From positions 1-5,433 of the forward strand of contig JAKEGN010000279.1 of the NCBI GenBank assembly GCA_022615525.1: a stretch of DNA of 5,433 nt. Direction: 5' to 3'. The notes beneath the pieces are model-generated. The model made no database searches. It was given only the letters and a program-made list of their open reading frames with translations, and was not told the origin of the DNA. This DNA is from Woeseiaceae bacterium. Lineage in GTDB: Bacteria; Pseudomonadota; Gammaproteobacteria; Steroidobacterales; Woeseiaceae. Made by a program: the position numbers and the translations under genes. Below are positions 1-5,223 of the stretch, piece by piece. Position 1 is the first letter of the stretch, and each line of letters begins with the position of its first letter.

Positions 1-131
1 GGCCTGGTACCTTACCTGGCGCTGGCTTGGTGAGGTCCTGGCTGACCGACCCAATGGCATGAAGTGCGTGACTGCCAGGTTGCCCTGCCGAGACGAATAG
101 CGCCACATTTCGATCGATCGTCAAAGCGGCA
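1..131. other. Left edge, no supported gene
   Basis: I see no supportable gene here. On the + strand, frame 1 is open only to a TGA at 31-33, frame 2 to a TAG at 98-100 and frame 3 to a TGA at 60-62. Any of these could be the last codons of a gene entering from the left, but none of the short tails resembles a family I know. A 10-bp self-complementary CGATCGATCG lies at 111-120. No terminator-like hairpin with a T-run is visible between this stretch and the Pho-box-like repeats that follow. Confidence 0.5.
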
Positions 132-160
132 AGGTCATCGATTTGTCATGTCGCAGTCAT
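132..160 (+). promoter_or_regulatory. Pho-box-like triple direct repeat (PhoB site)
   Basis: Three heptamers lie head to tail: AGGTCAT at 132-138, TTGTCAT at 143-149 and CAGTCAT at 154-160. Each is separated by exactly 4 bases (CGAT, GTCG), giving an 11-bp period. The E. coli Pho box is two CTGTCAT-type heptamers with a 4-bp spacer; these match it 5/7, 6/7 and 6/7. The spacers are less AT-rich than the consensus. The repeat sits about 100 bp upstream of a PhoX-family gene, the expected place for a PhoB-controlled operator. The pattern is read directly; PhoB control is inferred. Confidence 0.6.
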
Positions 161-171
161 CGCTCCTTAAT
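143..171 (+). promoter_or_regulatory. Putative sigma-70 promoter of the PhoX-like gene
   Basis: TTGTCA at 143-148 matches the -35 consensus in 5 of 6 positions and lies inside the middle Pho heptamer. CTTAAT at 166-171 matches TATAAT in 4 of 6 after a 17-bp spacer. A start near 178 would leave a leader of about 80 nt before the ATG. In known PhoB-activated promoters the Pho box replaces or covers the -35 region, so the overlap is expected. The -10 is weak, which fits a promoter needing an activator. Confidence 0.4.
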
Positions 172-257
172 CACCATCCTCCAGTCTACGGCACGCGTCC
201 CCCGCACTCGCATTAAGCGTGCGTACAACATCGATACCAAGTTGGAGGAAAATCCTG

Positions 258-1889
258 ATGAATCTCAAATTAGTCGGCGCGACGCTGTTAGCGGCCGCGG
301 TACTTGTCCCTGTTCCCGAAGCAATTGCGCAAAAGAGCGATTTCGGTGAAGAACAGGAACGTCTGCTTCGTGCGCAATCAAATAAACTTTTTGGCTTCAG
401 CCAGCCAATCCAGAGAAGCGCGACCGAGGCGGATGTCGTTGCACGCGAAATCGCCACGGCCGAAGACCGTCAGTTCCTGGCCGGTAGCCTGCGCGCCGAG
501 TATGTCGCGCGCAACGTCGGATACCGGGCCGATATGATCACGTTCTGGCCGAACGACACCGATTACACGCACCTTATTGTCTGTAACGAAGGCGGTCGAT
601 CCGATGCCGGTGTGGGTGAGGAAGTCTCGGGTCAGCCCGTTGACGGCCAGAACACGTCGGTACAACGCATTCATGTGGAAACTGGCACTGTCGAAAACAT
701 CCTTCACGGCATGGATCGCTGTGACGGCATTCGTACAACACAGTGGGGTACCGTTCTTGCGACCGAGGAAACCGACGATGGCCAGGTCTACGAGATCATC
801 GATCCGCTGCACACCGACGGTCACTGGATAGCCGATCGCCCGAGCGGTGATATTCGCAACGGCTTGGGCAGCCCGCTCGCCTCAGCCACCGTTGCAAAAC
901 GCGATGCGCTCGTCACGCAGGCCTGGGAAGGCCTCGAAGTGCTGGATAACGGCGTCGTCATCGGTGGTGACGAACTGCGTTCCGGTCAGGACGGCGACGG
1001 CGGCGCCGTGTTCCGTTTCGTTCCGGACGTCCTCTACGATTGCGTTGGCGCACCCGTTCGCCCCGGCCAGCTCTGCGACAATGCGATATCGGACCTGAGT
1101 CAGTCGCCGCTTGTCAGTGGCGATAACTATGCGTTGTTTCACGCCTGCAGCGGCGACGACGACTACGGCCAGGGCTGCGAGTATGGCGATGCCGGGCGCT
1201 GGGTCGAAGTCGGCGCACCGACGGCTCGTGCCGACGCTGCGGCCAACGGCGCGACGGGCTATTGCCGCCCTGAGGACCTCCACGTCGATCGCAGCTACGG
1301 CGAATTCGCTGGCGAAGACGGTATTCGCTGGTGCTGGACCAACACCTGCGGCGGTAGCGACGGCGAGGCGCTTTGCGCGACCGAGTCGTCGTCGGCCCTC
1401 GACGCACAGGTGCAAGTTTTCGTCGACATCGGCGGTACCGCTGGCACCAAGGCGTTCCTGTCGATCGACGGCTCGGTACTCGCCGAAGTTGACTCGCAGC
1501 GGTTTGTCGATTCGTCTGCACCGGATCTCGATCTGCGCCTCTCCAGTCACGACAACCTCGATATCCAGCCGGTAACGAGCAACGTTTACATGATCGAGGA
1601 CACGGATTTCGGTGACGTCTGGGCCTGCCTGCCGGACGGCGGCGACAAGAACGAGACATCCGATGGTTGCGTGGCGTTACTGTCGATCACGGATCCGGAA
1701 GCAGAGCCTACGGGTTTCATCTTCGACGGTACGGGTCGCACAGCTTTCTACAACGTGCAGCACGGCTCGCAGCACGAGAGCCTGCTGGACTTCGAGTCGA
1801 ACTTCGCTTGCGATAGCGGCGATTGTAACGGCTACACGGATGACCTGATCATGATTACGGGCTTCAAGGTGCCGAACAAGCCGGAGTAG
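258..1889 (+). CDS. Secreted PhoX/DUF839-family phosphatase-like protein
   Basis: 543 aa. Likely an exported phosphoesterase releasing phosphate from organic phosphomonoesters; characterised PhoX enzymes are calcium- and iron-dependent beta-propellers. Residues 1-24 form a signal peptide (Lys4, hydrophobic core, AIA before Gln25). Family signatures are WGTVLATEE at about 163-171, DNLDIQP followed by VYMIEDT from about 432, and EPTGFIFDGTGRTAF then NVQH at about 483-502. The signal is Sec-like without a twin arginine, whereas typical PhoX proteins use Tat. The mature part has 14 cysteines, which suggests disulfides in the periplasm or outside. It is shorter than long PhoX enzymes. The ATG at 258 is chosen because GGAGGA at 244-249 precedes it by 8 nt; an upstream in-frame GTG at 219 would place an unlikely extension before the signal peptide. 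The gene stands alone between Pho-box-like repeats and a terminator. Family membership is fairly sure; substrate and activity are inferred. Confidence 0.85.
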   Translation: MNLKLVGATLLAAAVLVPVPEAIAQKSDFGEEQERLLRAQSNKLFGFSQPIQRSATEADVVAREIATAEDRQFLAGSLRAEYVARNVGYRADMITFWPNDTDYTHLIVCNEGGRSDAGVGEEVSGQPVDGQNTSVQRIHVETGTVENILHGMDRCDGIRTTQWGTVLATEETDDGQVYEIIDPLHTDGHWIADRPSGDIRNGLGSPLASATVAKRDALVTQAWEGLEVLDNGVVIGGDELRSGQDGDGGAVFRFVPDVLYDCVGAPVRPGQLCDNAISDLSQSPLVSGDNYALFHACSGDDDYGQGCEYGDAGRWVEVGAPTARADAAANGATGYCRPEDLHVDRSYGEFAGEDGIRWCWTNTCGGSDGEALCATESSSALDAQVQVFVDIGGTAGTKAFLSIDGSVLAEVDSQRFVDSSAPDLDLRLSSHDNLDIQPVTSNVYMIEDTDFGDVWACLPDGGDKNETSDGCVALLSITDPEAEPTGFIFDGTGRTAFYNVQHGSQHESLLDFESNFACDSGDCNGYTDDLIMITGFKVPNKPE

Positions 1890-1936
1890 ATTGATCGCAG
1901 GGAAAACCAGGGATTGAAAAGTCTTTGGACATTCGC

Positions 1937-1966
1937 AAAGGCCGCCTGCGGGCGGCCTTTTCTTTC
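1937..1966 (+). terminator. Rho-independent terminator of the PhoX-like gene
   Basis: AAAGGCCGCC (1937-1946), loop TGCG (1947-1950) and GGCGGCCTTT (1951-1960) form a perfect 10-bp stem, followed by TCTTTC. It lies 48 bp after the stop codon. The leading A-run and trailing T-run mean it could also act weakly on the opposite strand, but no gene on that strand needs it here. Confidence 0.93.
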
Positions 1967-2011
1967 GTCACCGCATTCTCCATATCTGGCTGTCGTCCAA
2001 ATCGACGAATC

Positions 2012-2032
2012 GTGATGTTGACATGTCATCAC
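2012..2032. promoter_or_regulatory. Dyad at the toxin-antitoxin promoter (candidate operator)
   Basis: GTGATG at 2012-2017 and CATCAC at 2027-2032 are exact inverted copies 9 bp apart. Nested within them, TGACATGTCA at 2019-2028 is a perfect 10-bp palindrome. The dyad covers the candidate -35 element. Antitoxins usually repress their own promoter by binding such dyads as dimers, so this is the natural operator candidate for the adjacent ribbon-helix-helix-like protein. The symmetry is visible; binding is inferred. Confidence 0.45.
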
Positions 2033-2046
2033 AATTGACCGAGAAT
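2018..2046 (+). promoter_or_regulatory. Putative sigma-70 promoter of the antitoxin-toxin unit
   Basis: A perfect TTGACA (2018-2023) and GAGAAT (2041-2046, 4 of 6 matches to TATAAT) are separated by 17 bp. Transcription would begin about 6-7 nt beyond the -10, at about 2052-2053, which is the ATG at 2053. If correct, the mRNA is leaderless or nearly so and the upstream ATG at 2023 cannot be the start. Confidence 0.45.
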
Positions 2047-2052
2047 GGCAGA

Positions 2053-2457
2053 ATGGGCAAAGTGGGTCGACCAGTGACAAGCAAGGTGACGCGCGGGGAA
2101 CAACTCCGACGCGCCAAGCGTGCGCAGCGCGAACGGGAACGCCGCGCGGGCCTCGTCAACGTGCAGCTCGTATTGCCCCGAGACACAGCCGCCAAGCTGG
2201 CCGTCGCACGTCGTGCGGCCGATTTCCCGGACCTCCTGGACGATGCCCTAAATCAGTTGATCGTGCATCTGCCCGACTATCCGCAGCTGCGCGATCTGGC
2301 GTGGAATCGTATGGACGAGTACCTACCGGCGAAAGAAGCCTTTCAGCTCTACGAGCGTAACTGGCGGTTCATCGAGCCTGGCCGCCTCGACCCGGAGGAA
2401 CACGCGTTGATCGACCGCCTAAAGGCACGATTCGGCGGCGGGGTGATCAATGCCTGA
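2053..2457 (+). CDS. Putative ribbon-helix-helix-like antitoxin
   Basis: 134 aa from this start, or 144 aa from an in-frame ATG at 2023. Probably the DNA-binding antitoxin of the overlapping nucleotidyltransferase. Residues 11-31 are strongly basic (many Arg and Lys). Next comes a strand-like VNVQLVLP at about 35-42, then a helix-turn-helix-like stretch from DTAAKLAVARRAADF to DDALNQLI at about 44-70, the order of a ribbon-helix-helix domain. The C-terminal half is charged and rich in aromatic residues and could contact the toxin. I do not recognise a named family. The start at 2053 is preferred because a weak GAGA at 2041-2044 precedes it and the 2023 ATG has no Shine-Dalgarno and lies on the -35 element. 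The GAGA overlaps the proposed -10, so promoter and ribosome-site readings cannot both hold. The last 8 bases overlap the toxin start, so the two are probably co-translated. The gene is real with good confidence; the antitoxin role comes from context. Confidence 0.7.
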   Translation: MGKVGRPVTSKVTRGEQLRRAKRAQRERERRAGLVNVQLVLPRDTAAKLAVARRAADFPDLLDDALNQLIVHLPDYPQLRDLAWNRMDEYLPAKEAFQLYERNWRFIEPGRLDPEEHALIDRLKARFGGGVINA

Positions 2458-3166
2458 ATATCGCCGGCCGCAACATCGACTCGTCGCCAGTGTACTGAAA
2501 AGGATGGATGCCAAATTTCTCGTCCGCACCGAATGCTATTTCGGAGGCGGCACCTTGCTCGCGATGACGCTCGGGGAGTATCGGGAATCCCGCGATATCG
2601 ATTTTCTGTGCTCGAGCAGGGTTGGTTTCCGGTTACTCCGCGAAACGGTCACGGACCGGTCCCTCGGTGCGATTTTTCGTCGATCGGTCGACCTTGCGCG
2701 AGACGTTCGAGCCGATCGTGACGGCATACGTACGTTCCTGAATGTCGGCGGCGTACCCATAAAATTTGAAATCATTCTTGAGGCTCGCATCGACCTTGAA
2801 GGGGCGATCGACAAGACACTGGGTATACCGACGCTCCGCTGGGAGTGCGCAATTGCAGAAAAGTTTCTGGCGAATGCCGACCGCGGTTTGGACGAATCGA
2901 GTTTGTCGAGGGATCTCGTGGATCTCGCCTTCATAACGGTCCATGCAGGCCTGCCGGCAGTTGAAGAAGGAATGAAAATTGCCGAGCAGGCATACGGAAC
3001 GGCCATACGGACAAGCCTTCGATCGACTCTCGACGGATTCAAGGGCGACCGAAGCCGTACAAATGCACACATTCGCTCGCTCGGCGTGGAGGACACTCAG
3101 ACGCTGCGAAAGGGGATTCGGTTGCTGGGGAAAATTTTCCGGGAACCGAAAAGCGCTTTTCAATGA
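2450..3166 (+). CDS. AbiEii/AbiGii-type nucleotidyltransferase (putative toxin)
   Basis: 238 aa. A DNA-polymerase-beta-like (MNT fold) nucleotidyltransferase of the AbiEii/AbiGii toxin family. Characterised relatives transfer nucleotides to cellular RNA targets and stop growth; the substrate here is unknown. The motifs are GGGT at 32-35 and DID at 49-51 (in RESRDIDFL), the two metal/NTP-binding elements, then KFEI from residue 105, where Glu107 may be the third acidic residue. The helical part has AEKFLANADR (136-145) and RDLVDLAF (154-161), matching the family's conserved K...R...RDL.DL pattern. Length is at the shorter end for the family. The ATG lies inside the antitoxin's last codons (ATGCCTGA shared), and no separate promoter is visible. 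Cytoplasmic; no signal or membrane segment. Family assignment is strong; acting as the toxin of this pair is inferred from gene order. Confidence 0.85.
   Translation: MPEYRRPQHRLVASVLKRMDAKFLVRTECYFGGGTLLAMTLGEYRESRDIDFLCSSRVGFRLLRETVTDRSLGAIFRRSVDLARDVRADRDGIRTFLNVGGVPIKFEIILEARIDLEGAIDKTLGIPTLRWECAIAEKFLANADRGLDESSLSRDLVDLAFITVHAGLPAVEEGMKIAEQAYGTAIRTSLRSTLDGFKGDRSRTNAHIRSLGVEDTQTLRKGIRLLGKIFREPKSAFQ
3129..3161. repeat. Two perfect palindromes at the toxin 3' end
   Basis: GGAAAATTTTCC (3129-3140) and GAAAAGCGCTTTTC (3148-3161) are both perfect palindromes, 7 bp apart, inside the last 13 codons of the toxin gene. The second ends in a short T-run and could fold as a weak hairpin near the stop codon. 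It is not a convincing terminator because the stem is AT-rich with little or no loop. Confidence 0.4.
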
Positions 3167-3226
3167 ATCCTCGTAAACGCCTCGCCGATGATCTCGAACT
3201 TTCGCTCCACAGCGGCGCGCAATATT

Positions 3227-3245
3227 GAGTTCTCCCCAAGAACTT
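3227..3245. terminator. Weak hairpin between convergent genes
   Basis: AGTTCT (3228-3233), CCCCA, AGAACT (3239-3244) form a 6-bp stem in the 80-bp gap between the toxin stop and the last XdhC stop, extendable by a G-T pair. For the minus-strand operon it starts right after the TAG. There is no clear T-run on either side, so termination is only a possibility. The rest of the gap (3167-3226) shows no gene. Confidence 0.25.
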
Positions 3246-3246
3246 C

Positions 3247-3942
3247 CTATCCACTGTTTCGCGACTGAATGACCTGTGCCAGCGTCGACACAGCGATCTC
3301 GGCCGGCGAGCGGCCACCGAGCGGCAGGCCTATTGGCCCGTGAATGCGCCTGAGTTGTTCGTCCGAATAACCAAGCGCAGCAAGCCGACCGAGTCTTTTC
3401 AAATGATTGGCTTTGCTGCCAAGGGCGCCAATGTAGAAGGCGCTTGAATCCATTGCCGCCTGCAATGCCGGTTCGTCAATTTTCGGATCGTGGCTCAACG
3501 CCACGACCGCCGTTCGGGCATCGAGCCGATAGTCAGGCATCGCTTCCTTCGGCCAGCGATTGTCGATAAGGATATCGGGGAAGCGCTCCGGACTGGCAAA
3601 CGCCGTACGCGGATCAATAAGGCAGAGCTCGAAGCCCAGTTGCCTGGCCATCGGGATCAGCGCTTGCGCAATGTGGACCGCGCCGATAATGAACAGCCGA
3701 ACGGGACTTGCCTCGGTCTGTACCAGGAAGGGCTCGCCGGATGCTTCGATGACGCTTGCGCCATCGAGTCTCAGCGCTGCGCGAGCCGCTTGGATAATGC
3801 TTGCATCCATTACGTCGGTGTCGCCGTGGCATTCGCGCTCCGTTACCACACACTGTCGTCCGCTCGTCAGTCCGCGGACAAGAACGGCAGCCTGTCTATT
3901 CCGGCGCGCGGCAACCAGTGCGGTCAGCATTGCGCGTTTCAA
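3247..3942 (-). CDS. XdhC C-terminal (Rossmann) domain protein
   Basis: 231 aa. XdhC-family proteins bind and sulfurate molybdenum cofactor and insert it into xanthine dehydrogenase/CO dehydrogenase-type hydroxylases. This polypeptide carries the linker and the XdhC_C Rossmann domain only. Visible motifs are RLFIIGAVHIAQAL at 82-95 (dinucleotide-fold loop), LIDPRTAFASPERFP at 108-122, VALSHDPKIDEPAL at 147-160, YIGALGSKANHLKRL at 170-184 and HGPIGLPLGGRSPAEIAVSTLAQ from residue 201 in two adjoining pieces (HGPIGLPLGG, RSPAEIAVSTLAQ). The TTG at 3942-3940 is taken as start because it overlaps the previous gene's TGA as TTGA, and the resulting MKRAMLTALVAARR resembles the usual beginning of such split proteins as I recall them. 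An in-frame ATG at 3930 is the alternative. The N-terminal half of the classical protein is encoded just upstream, so the two probably act as one factor in the cytoplasm. Confidence 0.83.
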   Translation of the reverse strand: MKRAMLTALVAARRNRQAAVLVRGLTSGRQCVVTERECHGDTDVMDASIIQAARAALRLDGASVIEASGEPFLVQTEASPVRLFIIGAVHIAQALIPMARQLGFELCLIDPRTAFASPERFPDILIDNRWPKEAMPDYRLDARTAVVALSHDPKIDEPALQAAMDSSAFYIGALGSKANHLKRLGRLAALGYSDEQLRRIHGPIGLPLGGRSPAEIAVSTLAQVIQSRNSG

Positions 3943-4280
3943 TCGATGCGCTCCACCAGCACGCGGACAGACCCGCCGCAGGCAAGCCCGACGGCCCATG
4001 CATCGGCATCGGTATAGCCGAAATCCAGAAGTCTCGGCTCGCCCGAAGCGATGACCTCCAGGGCAGCGGAGACTACGGCACTCTCGACACAGCCGCCGGA
4101 CACAGACCCTTCGAACGCGCCGTCTGCGGCGACAACCAGGTTGCTGCCAGCCGGCCGTGGCGACGAGCCACCCGTTTCGACCACGGTGGCCAACGCGACC
4201 TCCCGGCCCGCCTCTCGCCACGCGAGCGCCGTTTTCAAAACGTCATTGATATCCGGATTCGCCATCTCTTGCCGATCCAT
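3939..4280 (-). CDS. XdhC_CoxI-domain protein (N-terminal half, stand-alone)
   Basis: 113 aa. Single XdhC_CoxI domain, the part of XdhC that precedes the Rossmann domain in full-length proteins. Motifs are ALATVVETGGSSPRPAG at about 29-45, GSVSGGCVESAV at 58-69 and CGGSVRVLVE at 101-110; Cys64 and Cys101 are the conserved cysteines. It ends exactly where the domain normally gives way to the linker, so it reads as a true one-domain protein and not a truncation. Start at 4280 is chosen because the ATG comes one base after the stop of the preceding, frameshifted CoxF-type frame (TGA-C-ATG) and no Shine-Dalgarno is seen, which suggests translational coupling. ATG at 4265 is an alternative. Its stop overlaps the start of the Rossmann-domain gene. 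Probable role: Mo-cofactor maturation together with that partner. Confidence 0.83.
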   Translation of the reverse strand: MDRQEMANPDINDVLKTALAWREAGREVALATVVETGGSSPRPAGSNLVVAADGAFEGSVSGGCVESAVVSAALEVIASGEPRLLDFGYTDADAWAVGLACGGSVRVLVERID

Positions 4281-4281
4281 G

Positions 4282-4539
4282 TCAATCCAGTTCGTTGGCG
4301 GCCGATGCTTGCGGCGAATGACAAGTACTCACGCCTTCGTCGGCCGGTTCCTCCGCGGACCCGGTCATTTTGTTGCTGCTCGTTCCAAGCCGCCGCCGCC
4401 GTACGAGTTCGGCCAGCACCGATATGGCGACCTCCTCCGGCGATACCGCGCCTATGTAAACTCCGGCAGGCGCATCGAGTCTGGCAATCGCTTCTTTAGC
4501 GTAACCGCGCTGCTCGAGTGCCTCTTTCAGACGTGCGCT
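4282..4539 (-). pseudogene. C-terminal part of the CoxF-type XdhC gene in the -1 frame
   Basis: Reading from AGC at 4539-4537 to TGA at 4284-4282 gives 85 codons with no stop. They start SARLKEALEQRGYAKEAIARL and include AGVYIGAVSPEEVAISVLAE, the XdhC C-terminal signature (compare RSPAEIAVSTLAQ in the neighbour). This is exactly what the upstream frame lacks. A tail of about 40 residues after RRRR is low in conserved features. The segment has no start codon or ribosome site of its own in a sensible place, so it is the rest of the same gene, reached only by a -1 shift or if the true sequence has one more A. It is tagged as pseudogene only because the reading frame as given is broken; it may well be functional. 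Confidence 0.8.
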
Positions 4540-5159
4540 TTTTTTTTCGGGCTGGCAATGAGGCCAATGTAATTCGCATCAAGCGCCAGCGCTGCTTCGA
4601 GCCCTCGCGCGTCGCCGGAGCCCTGCGTCGCTACCACGATCGCCACCGGTGCACGATCGATGTGGCCGACGTCGTCAAGATCCTCGATCCAGTCGCCGGC
4701 TGCAGGGAATTTTCCGCGGTCGCCACCGGGCGCCGCCACAGTGACATCAAATCCGGAAAGCGACGCGAGCGCGCAAAGCGCCTGAGCGATCGCGGATTGC
4801 CCGATGATCACAAGTAACTGCTTCGGCATGACAGGCTCGATGAATATATCCAGCGTCCCGCCACTGTGACAGGTCATCGGATAGCCAATGATACCGCTTT
4901 CAAGATTCTCGATATTGCGGCTGATGCGGATCAGCCGCGTCCGGCCATCCCGCAGTGCGTCGGCTGCGTTGCGAGTTACAGCGGGCTTCGCGCAACCGCC
5001 GCCGACCCAGCCGGCACGAATTCCCGTTGCATCGACGATTGCCCTATCACCGGCCTTGGCTGAAGTCGGGGCCTCGGCGCGGACCACGGTTGCGACGACG
5101 TAAGACCTGCCCGAAGCAATCAGTTTCTCGCTAACAGCTTTGATTTCGTCAGCGTACAT
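4527..5159 (-). CDS. CoxF-type XdhC-family maturation protein, frame broken at A9
   Basis: 210 aa as given, or 292 aa (to 4282) if the A9 shift occurs. It belongs to the CoxF/XdhC family that prepares the Mo cofactor of CO dehydrogenase-type hydroxylases. The N-terminal domain has AEAPTSAKAGDRAIV (28-42), GWVGGGCAKPAV (50-61) and PMTCHSGGTLDIFIEP (94-109), the CoxF variant of the motif. Family members usually have GGGCAEP; Lys58 replaces that Glu. The Rossmann domain begins QLLVIIGQSAIAQAL (114-128) and runs to ANYIGLIASPKKK (195-207), where the usual helix and C-terminal signature are lost to the frame break. Start: ATG at 5159 with GGAGGG at 5173-5168, 8 nt upstream; a TTG at 5216 in frame lacks such a site. 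It follows a probable CoxE end by 60 bp and precedes the XdhC_CoxI gene, forming one operon. Unlike the next two genes it carries both domains in one chain. Confidence 0.82.
   Translation of the reverse strand: MYADEIKAVSEKLIASGRSYVVATVVRAEAPTSAKAGDRAIVDATGIRAGWVGGGCAKPAVTRNAADALRDGRTRLIRISRNIENLESGIIGYPMTCHSGGTLDIFIEPVMPKQLLVIIGQSAIAQALCALASLSGFDVTVAAPGGDRGKFPAAGDWIEDLDDVGHIDRAPVAIVVATQGSGDARGLEAALALDANYIGLIASPKKKAHV
4539..4547 (-). other. A9 slippery tract / frameshift site
   Basis: Nine consecutive A on the minus strand, read in frame as CCG AAA AAA AAA GCG. It contains A AAA AAA heptamers, the classic -1 ribosomal slip sequence, and is long enough for transcriptional slippage. Unslipped translation ends three codons later (GCG CAC GTC TGA). 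A shift of -1, or a tenth A, joins the two halves of a full XdhC protein. No clear pseudoknot or hairpin could be made out by eye just downstream. Confidence 0.75.
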
Positions 5160-5223
5160 CTGCCAAACCCTCCGGTTTGCCAGGATCGCAGCACGACAAA
5201 TCAAGTGATTCGACAATCATCAT
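5149..5223 (-). CDS. Possible 24-codon coupled mini-ORF
   Basis: ATG at 5223 overlaps the TGA of the upstream CoxE-like frame (ATGA). The frame runs 24 codons to a TGA at 5151-5149, ending 11 bases inside the CoxF-type gene. The peptide starts MMIVESLDLSCCDPGKPEGL; I recognise no family. It has no Shine-Dalgarno of its own. It could be a coupling leader that carries ribosomes across the gap, or chance. Confidence 0.2.
   Translation of the reverse strand: MMIVESLDLSCCDPGKPEGLADVR
5164..5179 (-). promoter_or_regulatory. Hairpin presenting the CoxF-type gene's Shine-Dalgarno
   Basis: On the minus strand CAAACC (5179-5174), GGAG (5173-5170) and GGTTTG (5169-5164) make a perfect 6-bp stem whose tetraloop is the core of the ribosome binding site. 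The ATG follows 4 nt after the stem, at 5159. Such a structure could modulate translation initiation or be a protein-binding dyad; which of these is not visible. The strong Shine-Dalgarno here decides the start of the gene. Confidence 0.45.

Noticed and set aside
111..120. CGATCGATCG palindrome as an operator
   Set aside because: A short GATC repeat that is easily met by chance at this base composition, with no spacing relation to the promoter.
219..257. GTG start at 219 for the PhoX-like protein
   Set aside because: It would put 13 residues including Arg and Lys before a complete signal peptide, and it ignores the strong GGAGGA site in front of the ATG at 258.
143..349. 68-codon + strand frame at the start of the PhoX-like gene
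   Set aside because: Overlaps the Pho-box-like repeats, promoter and PhoX signal peptide in another frame; Ser/Arg-rich with no Shine-Dalgarno or family match.
882..1659. Long minus-strand open frames (up to 222 codons) opposite the PhoX-like gene
   Set aside because: Antisense shadows of a strongly coding + strand gene; compositions are Ala/Arg-rich with no family pattern.
2536..3163. Minus-strand open frames of 176 and 186 codons opposite the nucleotidyltransferase
   Set aside because: The + strand frame carries the AbiEii motifs; the opposite frames are low-complexity Arg/Ser-rich with no ribosome site.
3943..4221. N-terminal extension of the Rossmann-domain XdhC protein to an upstream start at 4221
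   Set aside because: This stretch is the out-of-frame shadow of the XdhC_CoxI gene (Arg/Cys/Gly-rich); real homology begins after the TTG at 3942.
3490..4572. Plus-strand open frames of up to 232 codons over the XdhC region
   Set aside because: They oppose three minus-strand genes with clear XdhC motifs and show no recognisable domain.
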